A stretch of 64,000 bases of DNA from Sandaracinaceae bacterium (GTDB lineage Bacteria > Myxococcota_A > Polyangia > Polyangiales > JAFGIB01), in NCBI GenBank assembly GCA_017881055.1, contig JADGRF010000101.1:31304-95303 (forward strand). The letters run 5' to 3'. The position numbers were made by a program, and so were the translations under genes. Below are positions 57,940 to 64,000 of this stretch, in pieces (the first letter of the stretch is position 1; each line of letters opens with the position of its first letter). The notes beneath the pieces were generated by a model that was not told where the DNA came from, did not search any database, and worked only from the letters and a program-made list of their open reading frames with translations.

Positions 57940-58392
57940 ATGAACAGGCACATGAACGAAGACGTGCTCGAAGCGTTGTCGGAGCTGCTTGCGGCGGAGC
58001 TACCGGGCTTGCAGATCAGCGGCACGAACATGCAAGTCACGCTCGAGACGCGCTACGGGCGCGTGCTCTTGCGCTTCGACTTCGACCCGACGACCGAGTC
58101 GATTCGCATGTACACAGCGGTGCCGCCGCCGGCAGGTGCCGGCCCGGAGTTCCTGCTCTGGTGTCTGTCGACCAACACGCTCTACTGGGACGTGAAGATC
58201 GGCCTCGATCCCCAAGGCATGCTGCTCGTGCACGCGGACGTGGATCTCGACCAAGCCGACCTCACCACGACCGCGCGCGTGCTGATTGAACGCGTGGTCG
58301 GCATGCGCGAGCTGCTCGACGACGACTTGGTCGAGTACCTGATCCGCCACAAGCTCGCGACCCCGTCCCAGCAAGAGCGCTGGACGAAGTAG
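57940..58392 (+). CDS. YbjN / secretion-chaperone-like small protein
   Basis: This 150-aa protein starts at the ATG at 57940 (or 57952, where AGG precedes it by 5 bases). The pattern of a helix (DVLEALSELLAAELPG), a curved sheet (MQVTLETRYGRVLLRFDFD, SIRMYTAVPP) and a final helical bundle resembles CesT-type secretion chaperones and YbjN proteins. The family assignment is tentative. It lies 15 bp after the SCP2-like gene and is probably in the same transcript; it converges on lysA. Confidence 0.45.
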   Translation: MNRHMNEDVLEALSELLAAELPGLQISGTNMQVTLETRYGRVLLRFDFDPTTESIRMYTAVPPPAGAGPEFLLWCLSTNTLYWDVKIGLDPQGMLLVHADVDLDQADLTTTARVLIERVVGMRELLDDDLVEYLIRHKLATPSQQERWTK

Positions 58393-58406
58393 CGGAGCGT
58401 GGGCGA

Positions 58407-59750
58407 TCAGCTACCGTTGCGCTCGTTGCGCCACAGGTCTTCCGTGGTTTGGCGCACGCGGATCACTTCGAAGCCGGCGCCATCCACGAGCACTTCGGCC
58501 GCGAACGGGCGGCTGTTGTACGTGCTGCCCATGACGGCGCCGTAGGCACCGGCGCCGCGGATCGCAAGCAAGTCGCCGCGCGCCACTTCCGGCAGGTTGC
58601 GGTCGTGCGCGAAGAAGTCGCCGGACTCGCAGACGGGACCGACCACGTCGGCGGGCGTCTCGGGCGCACCGGCTTTGGTCGCGACGGGCACGATGGCATG
58701 GTATGCGCGATACAGGGCAGGGCGGATCAGCTCGGTCATCGCGGCATCCACGATCACGAAGCGTTTCTTGCTCTGTTCCTTCACGTACACGACACGTGTC
58801 AGCAGCACACCTGAGTCGCCGACGATTGAACGGCCAGGCTCGACGATCAGCTGGGCACCGAGCTTGTCGGCGCCGCCTCTTCGCATGCTGTCGATGATGG
58901 CGCGACCGAATATCGCGCGGCTCTGCGCGTCGCGCTCCTCGTTGCCGTACAGGATCGGCCAGCCGCCGCCGGCGTCGAGCGTGGTGATCTTCGCGCCGGC
59001 TGCTGCGCACTCGCACGCAAACGCGGCAGTGATGGCCACAGCGTCACCGATTGGTTCCGGCGAGAGCACCATCGAGCCGATGTGACAGGCTACGCCTTCG
59101 AGGTGCAGGTGCTTGCTGGCGATGATCCGCGGCAAGAGCTTGCGCGCGACGTCGAGCTCGAGACCGAACTTGGAGTTGTGCAGACCCGTGGCGATGTACG
59201 GATGCGTTGCGGCATCGACGTTCGGGTTCACGCGTAGCGCGATCTTGGCTTGTACGCCGAGCTCGGCGGCGACCGCTTCGATGGCGTCGATCTCAGGCGC
59301 GCTCTCGACGTGCAGCGAGCGGATGTTGGCTTCCAACGCCGCGCGAATCTCGGCGTCGGTCTTGCCTACGCCACTGAATACGATCTTCGCAGGCGAGAAG
59401 CCGGCTTTCAGCGCGCGCGCAAGCTCGCCGCCGGACACGATGTCGGCACCGGCGCCGGCACGCGCCAGGCGCGATAGGATGGCGAGGTTCGAGTTGGCTT
59501 TGACCGCGTACGCCACCATGTGCGGCACATCGGACAGCGCAGCGTCGATCCCGCGATACGCTTCGTCGATGGCTGCGGCGCTGTACACGTACGTGGGCGT
59601 GCCTACGTGCTCCGCAATTTCGTCGAGTGGCACCGAGTCCGCGTGCAGCACGCCTTCGTGCGAGACGAAGTGCTTCGAAGCGGGGACGCGTTGGTGGCCG
59701 GATGCGGGTTGATCAGGTGCTGATTGTTTCGGTGCTGCCACGGGACTCAC
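58407..59750 (-). CDS. lysA: Diaminopimelate decarboxylase
   Basis: This 447-aa PLP enzyme makes lysine from meso-diaminopimelate, the last step of lysine biosynthesis. The PLP lysine is in MVAYAVKANSNLAIL, the phosphate-binding glycine loop is TTLDAGGGWPILYG, and the substrate-side motif is CESGDFFAHDR. The GTG at 59750 overlaps the argH stop as GTGA, so the two are translationally coupled. The N-terminal 30 residues or so are an extension beyond the usual start (MSPVAAPKQSAPDQPASG...). Confidence 0.96.
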   Translation of the reverse strand: MSPVAAPKQSAPDQPASGHQRVPASKHFVSHEGVLHADSVPLDEIAEHVGTPTYVYSAAAIDEAYRGIDAALSDVPHMVAYAVKANSNLAILSRLARAGAGADIVSGGELARALKAGFSPAKIVFSGVGKTDAEIRAALEANIRSLHVESAPEIDAIEAVAAELGVQAKIALRVNPNVDAATHPYIATGLHNSKFGLELDVARKLLPRIIASKHLHLEGVACHIGSMVLSPEPIGDAVAITAAFACECAAAGAKITTLDAGGGWPILYGNEERDAQSRAIFGRAIIDSMRRGGADKLGAQLIVEPGRSIVGDSGVLLTRVVYVKEQSKKRFVIVDAAMTELIRPALYRAYHAIVPVATKAGAPETPADVVGPVCESGDFFAHDRNLPEVARGDLLAIRGAGAYGAVMGSTYNSRPFAAEVLVDGAGFEVIRVRQTTEDLWRNERNGS

Positions 59751-61180
59751 GGCTCCGTACGAACTGAAAAACGAGTGGCGAGAGCGGCGAGATCCAAGCC
59801 TCGCGTTTGTAGGCGCTGGCGGAGGGCTGTGATTTCGGCGAGCACCATGCTGCGCGCGGGACCGCCAGGCAAGTTGCGTCGCTCGATTGCCGTCTCGGGA
59901 TCGAGCGCGCGGTAGACGTCTTGTTCGAAGGCCGGGTGCTCGGCCTTGAGCTCGTCGAGCGAGAGGCCGGAGAGCGTCGTGCCCTTGTCGAGTGCGCGTC
60001 GCACGAGGCGCCCCGCCACGTGGTGCGCATTGCGGAAGGGCACGCCCTTGCTCGCGAGATAGTCGGCAACCTCGGTGGCGTCGACGAAGCCTTCGCCGAG
60101 CGCTTTATGCATGCGCGCGGCATCGAAGCGCGCGCTGCCGATCGAGCCCGCGAGCACCGTGAGCGACGCATCGACCGTGTCGAACGCGTCGAACACGGGC
60201 GGCTTGTCTTCCTGCATGTCGCGGTTGTACGCGAGCGGTAGACCCTTGAGCATGACCATGAGCGCGACCAAGTCGCCGACCACGCGTCCGCACTTGCCGC
60301 GCACCAGCTCGGCCATGTCGGGGTTCTTCTTCTGCGGCATCATCGACGAGCCGGTCGTGAAGGCGTCGCTCATCTGCACGAAGCCGAACTCCTGCGAGCT
60401 CCAGAGCACGAGCTCCTCGGCGATGCGCGACAGGTGGATCGCGCAGTTGGCGAGGCACGCGACCGTCTCCACCAAGAAGTCGCGGTCGCCCACGGCATCG
60501 AGCGAGTTGCGGGTCACGCCATCGAAGCCGAGCTCTTTCGCGGTCATCTCGCGATCGAGCGGGAAGGTAGTCGCGGCCAGCGCACCCGAGCCCAGCGGGG
60601 AGAGGTTCATGCGACGTGCGGCGTCGAGCAGCCGCGAGCGATCGCGCTCGAGCATTTCGCTCCAGGCGAGTACGTGGTGCGCGAGTCGAACCGGCTGCGC
60701 GCGCTGCAGGTGCGTGTAGCCGGGCATCAGCACTTCCACGGTACTTCGCGCGCGCAACGCGAGCACGCCCAGCATCTGGTCGATGCGGCCGGTCGTGGCG
60801 ATGCAAGCGTCGCGCGTCCACATGCGCATGTCGGTCGCGACCTGGTCGTTGCGGCTGCGCGCTGTGTGCAGGCGTGCACCGGCTTCGCCGATGCGCTCGG
60901 TGAGCGTGGCCTCGAGGTTCATGTGCACGTCTTCGCGTGCCGGGTCCCAGACCAGCGTGCCGGCCTCGCCTTCTTTCGCGAGTTGGCTGAGCCCGCCGAC
61001 GATGCGCTCCACGTCTTCATTGGAGATGATGCCGCGTGCGCCGAGCATGCGCGCGTGGGCGATCGAGCCGCGGATGTCCTGTGGGTACAGACGCTTGTCG
61101 ACATCTACGCTGGCGCTGAAGGCCGCCGCTTGCGCATCGAGGTCTTGATCGAATCGTCCGCCCCAGCTCTTGTCACTCAT
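59747..61180 (-). CDS. argH: Argininosuccinate lyase
   Basis: This 477-aa enzyme of arginine biosynthesis splits argininosuccinate into arginine and fumarate. It starts MSDKSWGGRFDQDLDAQ. Conserved blocks are EDVHMNLEATLTERIG, LHTARSRNDQVATDMR, MPGYTHLQRAQPVRLAHH, and the superfamily signature GSSMMPQKKNPDMAE that carries the catalytic serine loop. It is coupled to lysA by the GTGA overlap. Regulation is not visible in the 46-bp gap upstream. Confidence 0.97.
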   Translation of the reverse strand: MSDKSWGGRFDQDLDAQAAAFSASVDVDKRLYPQDIRGSIAHARMLGARGIISNEDVERIVGGLSQLAKEGEAGTLVWDPAREDVHMNLEATLTERIGEAGARLHTARSRNDQVATDMRMWTRDACIATTGRIDQMLGVLALRARSTVEVLMPGYTHLQRAQPVRLAHHVLAWSEMLERDRSRLLDAARRMNLSPLGSGALAATTFPLDREMTAKELGFDGVTRNSLDAVGDRDFLVETVACLANCAIHLSRIAEELVLWSSQEFGFVQMSDAFTTGSSMMPQKKNPDMAELVRGKCGRVVGDLVALMVMLKGLPLAYNRDMQEDKPPVFDAFDTVDASLTVLAGSIGSARFDAARMHKALGEGFVDATEVADYLASKGVPFRNAHHVAGRLVRRALDKGTTLSGLSLDELKAEHPAFEQDVYRALDPETAIERRNLPGGPARSMVLAEITALRQRLQTRGLDLAALATRFSVRTEP

Positions 61181-61226
61181 GCTTGCCTCACGCCACCCGT
61201 CACACGCATCACGCGCCGTAAACCAC

Positions 61227-63503
61227 TCACGTCCAGGCTGGAAGCCTTAGCGCGATTCGATGCAGAAGTCGCGCGCCCGCCCGCACCGCGTACGCGTCCA
61301 CGCACAGGCTGAAGGCCGCTGCGACTGCGGGTTCGAGTAAGCCCGTCGCGGCTGCTGCGACTACCGCCGCGAACCCGCCGAGACAAAACAGCGCGGCCGA
61401 GAGCGCGGCGTCGCGCGCGGCGTTCGCAATCCAGAGCGCGGCCGCGGCATCACGCACGTCCTCGCTGACCAGCGCGACGGCTTTCTCGCCGGCGGGGCCA
61501 CCGGCAGCGCCGAGCGCGATCCCGACATCGGCGGCCGAGAGCGCGGCGTCGTCTTCGATCGGGTAGCCGATCACAGCGACGCGCGCGCCGGCCTCGTGCA
61601 GGCTGCGCACCTCGTGGCCGCGCTCCTCGGGCAACAGCTCAGCCTTCACGTGCGCGATGTCGAGGCCTGCGGCGAGCTCTTCGATTGGGCGGCGCTGCGC
61701 GCCCGTCAGGAGCACCACCTCGAGGTCCATGTCGAACATGCGCTGAATGGCCGCGCGTGCGCCGACGCGCAGATGATCTTGCAGCGTGATCACGGCGCGC
61801 ACGCGGCCTGCGACTGCGACGAAGATCGCGGTGCGACCGGCGGACTCGGCGCGCGCGGCGTCGGCATCCGCGGTGGCCACGCTTACGCCCTGATCGAGCA
61901 GCAGGCGACGGCTGCCGATCACGACCTCTTCGCCGTTGGGCGCGATCGCCGTCACGCCGCGGCCGGGCACGTTGACCGCACGCCGGATCTCGAGCGCCGG
62001 CAAGCTCTGCGTGCTGGCGAACGCCGCGATCGCGCGCGCGATCGGGTGCTCGCCCACGGCGTGCTCAGCGGCAGCTGCCAGCGCGAGCACCTCGGCGCGT
62101 TCCAAGAGGCTCGCGCCGTCGCCCATGAAGTGCACCTCGACGACCTCGGGCTTGCCCTCGGTGAGCGTGCGGTTGGGCGCCATCGCCACCAGACTGATGT
62201 GCCCCGTGAGATCGAGCGCGCTGCCGTGTTGAAAGATGATGCCGCGCGCGCCGGCGCTCGCTGCGCCCGCCAAAAACGTCCACTCCGTGCTGCGCTTGAG
62301 CGCGAGCAGTGGGCCGGCGATCAAGACGGCGCTGGCCGCTGCGAGCGGCGAAGTTAGACCACGGCTACCGGCGAGCGCGATCGCGGCGAACGCCAGCGCG
62401 ATCACGGAGGGCCCACCGAAGCGCGTGATTTCGGCGGCGACGCGCACGAGCGGTGCGGCGTCGCGTTCCGAGGCGCGACCGAAGCGTGCGATGCGCACCA
62501 GGCCCCGGTCGTCGCCGACGCGCGTCGCCAGCACGCGCAGTGCGCCGTCGATTACGGTCGCGCCGGCAAGCACCGCGTCGCCAGGCTTTCGCGGCACGCT
62601 CGTGGTGGCGCCCGGGTACGGCAGGATGTTGGCCTCGCCGGCTTGCACGACGCCATCGACAGCGAGCACCTGGCCCTTCAGCGCGATCACTTCTTCGCCG
62701 GTGCGCACCTTGCTCGCATCGCAGCGCGTCGTCGCGACCGCGAACGGATCGCCGCTCTCTTTCACGGGCACGTAGACTTGGCTGGGCAGGCGCGCGAGCA
62801 GATCGGTCACGGCGCGCTCGACCGGCTCGCGCGTCTCGGCGTCGAAGTAGGCGCGCGCGAGCATGGCGACCGAGGCGAGCGCGGCGCCGCACAAGCCGAG
62901 ACTGCCGCCGCTGCCGACGACCACGCCTTGGTACGCGGCGAGCGCGGCGCCGATCGCGCCGATCGGGCCGAGCAGCCACGCCAGCACGCCCACGTCGCGG
63001 ATCGACGGCGCGGCCAGGCGCAACGCCATCAACGATGCGATGCCGCTGGCGGCGGCAGAGGCCAGCGCGAGCTCGGGGCGCGGGAACAGGCCGAACAGCA
63101 CGGCGACACCCGCGGCGCTGCAGCCCGCGGACAGCCACCGCATTGCGTCCGGCGGGACGGCCTTGCGCTCACCCAGACCTGCGGCGTGCCCAGGCGTGAA
63201 CACGGCTTGCGAGACGGGTGTGCGGTGTCGGGGAACGCCGGTGGGCGGTGTGCGACCGGGCAGGGGATGCGCACCGCTGCCCGTGGTCGGTCGTTTGCGG
63301 CTGCGGACACCGCGCCGGAACTCGCGCACGCACTCTTCGCCGCACAGAAAGCGCAGGCCGTCATCGAAGGCCAACACGTTCGGTGCGCGCAGCGGATCGA
63401 CGTCGGCACCGCAGGCGGCACAGGCTTGGGGCGCGAGCAGGAGCCGATCCGCGGGTACTACCGCGACGGGCACGAGCGCACGCGTGGGGGCCTTGGCTGG
63501 CAT
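61227..63503 (-). CDS. Catalytically degenerate P1B-type ATPase-like membrane protein with N-terminal Cys4 domain
   Basis: I chose the ATG at 63503 (MPAKAPTRALVPVAV), giving 758 aa. Residues 25-60 hold CAACGADVDPL...LCGEECVREF, a TRASH/YHS-like metal-binding Cys pattern. The body follows the P1B-ATPase architecture: membrane helices near 135-240 (WLSAGCSAAGVAVLFGLF, LASAAASGIASLMAL), an actuator domain (DGVVQAGEANIL, VLAGATVIDGALRVLATRVG), more helices, then a HAD-like domain. But every key motif is replaced: TGES reads PGAT, the CPC position reads AGPL, DKTGTLTEG reads APNRTLTEG, TGD reads TGA and GDGIND reads GYPIEDD. The residue HP (GEHPIARAI) survives. It cannot form the phospho-aspartate, so it is a pseudo-ATPase, perhaps a metal sensor or assembly partner. 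Confidence 0.85.
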   Translation of the reverse strand: MPAKAPTRALVPVAVVPADRLLLAPQACAACGADVDPLRAPNVLAFDDGLRFLCGEECVREFRRGVRSRKRPTTGSGAHPLPGRTPPTGVPRHRTPVSQAVFTPGHAAGLGERKAVPPDAMRWLSAGCSAAGVAVLFGLFPRPELALASAAASGIASLMALRLAAPSIRDVGVLAWLLGPIGAIGAALAAYQGVVVGSGGSLGLCGAALASVAMLARAYFDAETREPVERAVTDLLARLPSQVYVPVKESGDPFAVATTRCDASKVRTGEEVIALKGQVLAVDGVVQAGEANILPYPGATTSVPRKPGDAVLAGATVIDGALRVLATRVGDDRGLVRIARFGRASERDAAPLVRVAAEITRFGGPSVIALAFAAIALAGSRGLTSPLAAASAVLIAGPLLALKRSTEWTFLAGAASAGARGIIFQHGSALDLTGHISLVAMAPNRTLTEGKPEVVEVHFMGDGASLLERAEVLALAAAAEHAVGEHPIARAIAAFASTQSLPALEIRRAVNVPGRGVTAIAPNGEEVVIGSRRLLLDQGVSVATADADAARAESAGRTAIFVAVAGRVRAVITLQDHLRVGARAAIQRMFDMDLEVVLLTGAQRRPIEELAAGLDIAHVKAELLPEERGHEVRSLHEAGARVAVIGYPIEDDAALSAADVGIALGAAGGPAGEKAVALVSEDVRDAAAALWIANAARDAALSAALFCLGGFAAVVAAAATGLLEPAVAAAFSLCVDAYAVRAGARLLHRIALRLPAWT

Positions 63504-63585
63504 CGGGGGCCGTACTCTACACCGAGACCCCCGCCCGTCGATTGCAGGGTTTTGGCGCCGCGCGGGCTTCAGGTACCCTGCCGGC

Positions 63586-63996
63586 ATGCGCGCTCGCCAG
63601 CTACTCGGCTTTCTCGCGTTCTCCGTGTTAGTGACCGCCTGCGCGGGCGTGGGCTCCGAAATCAAGCCCGAGCAGTGGCGGATACGTCTGCGCGCCGCCA
63701 TGGAGCAAGAGGTACCCACACGCGAACGGCGCGACGAGCTGTCGCGTCTGCTGGTCGACGCGACCGAGCACGGCGCGCTCGATCGACTGACCCGACCCGA
63801 AGTGCAGGCCGCGTTTGGTCCGGGGCTCGCCTGCGACGCGTATGCGCTGTGCGACAAGCAGGGCTTTCAGGGTAGCGATTGGTATTACCCAATCGGCCAC
63901 ACCGACAGCACGAAGATCAAGCAGCTGCCGATCTTGATCGTCGGCTTCGACCCGCAGCAGCGCGTGTCGCGCGTGTATGCGTTGCACACGCATTGA
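63586..63996 (+). CDS. Small lipoprotein of unknown function
   Basis: This 136-aa protein has a signal peptide (MRARQLLGFLAFSVLVTAC) with lipobox LVTAC and should be lipidated. The mature part is a helix-rich first half (RLRAAMEQEVPTRERRDELS) and a second half with two cysteines (GLACDAYALC) ending in LIVGFDPQQRVSRVYALHTH. It resembles small outer-membrane lipoproteins of the SmpA/BamE size class, but I cannot assign it. It is divergent from the pseudo-ATPase gene, 82 bp away. Confidence 0.7.
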   Translation: MRARQLLGFLAFSVLVTACAGVGSEIKPEQWRIRLRAAMEQEVPTRERRDELSRLLVDATEHGALDRLTRPEVQAAFGPGLACDAYALCDKQGFQGSDWYYPIGHTDSTKIKQLPILIVGFDPQQRVSRVYALHTH

Positions 63997-64000
63997 GCAC

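Overview
The window is high-GC DNA from a myxobacterium-like member of the Myxococcota. The evidence is a MopE-type cysteine-rich surface protein with an internal MYXO-CTERM-like signal, a second MYXO-CTERM-like protein, two very large Ser/Thr kinases fused to AAA/TPR modules, a DUF4388-like TPR protein, and many OMP and lipoprotein genes. GTG/TTG starts and 4-bp stop/start overlaps are common. Most long ORFs opposite real genes are codon-bias shadows. I saw no tRNA, rRNA, IS element, prophage or CRISPR array.

Layout. (1) 1-8.6 kb: a huge surface ORF, entering from the left edge, that looks like two secreted proteins joined without a stop codon (the end of a cysteine-rich protein with a sorting signal, then a 2029-aa lipoprotein with 25 DxDxDG repeats, an FGE-sulfatase-like domain and two P-domains), followed by a periplasmic OmpA-like protein. 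A bidirectional hairpin separates it from a PcaF-type thiolase. (2) 10-27.8 kb: a compact hybrid PKS/NRPS locus. Two divergent megasynthase genes, FAAL-ACP-KS-(degenerate AT)-(DH stub) and (DH remainder)-ACP-C-A-PCP-reductase, are flanked on both sides by paralogous Ser/Thr kinase-AAA-TPR proteins. The two halves of one broken dehydratase lie at the far end of one gene and the start of the other, as if a single assembly line had been split by inversion. (3) 28-34 kb: a DUF4388/TPR protein, an acyl-CoA synthetase plus ACAD10-like phosphotransferase operon, a BNR/YCF48-like surface protein, a broken membrane-protein start and a solitary type IV pilin. (4) 34.8-39 kb: a large Pro/Ala-rich membrane protein, an EVE-domain protein coupled to a CitE-like lyase, and a triple 39-bp hairpin repeat. 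(5) 39-46.3 kb: a polysaccharide export locus (WcaJ/EpsZ-like sugar transferase, Wzz/Wzc-like protein with a degenerate kinase domain, Wza-like lipoprotein), then a nucleotidyltransferase-fold pseudoenzyme candidate and an OMP. (6) 46.3-52.6 kb: TrmL, an OMP, a lipoprotein, a GMC oxidoreductase with a small membrane partner, and a hybrid histidine kinase. (7) 52.7-61.2 kb: housekeeping genes gatC-gatA-gatB-mtnA, an SCP2-like and a YbjN/chaperone-like protein, and a convergent argH-lysA operon. (8) 61.2-64 kb: a P1B-ATPase-like membrane protein that has lost every catalytic motif, and a small lipoprotein.

The strongest candidates for something new are the split and partly degenerate FAAL-PKS/NRPS line with its paired kinases, the P-type pseudo-ATPase, and the in-frame join of a MYXO-CTERM signal to a lipoprotein signal peptide. 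Function calls come from motif recognition by eye; no database was searched.
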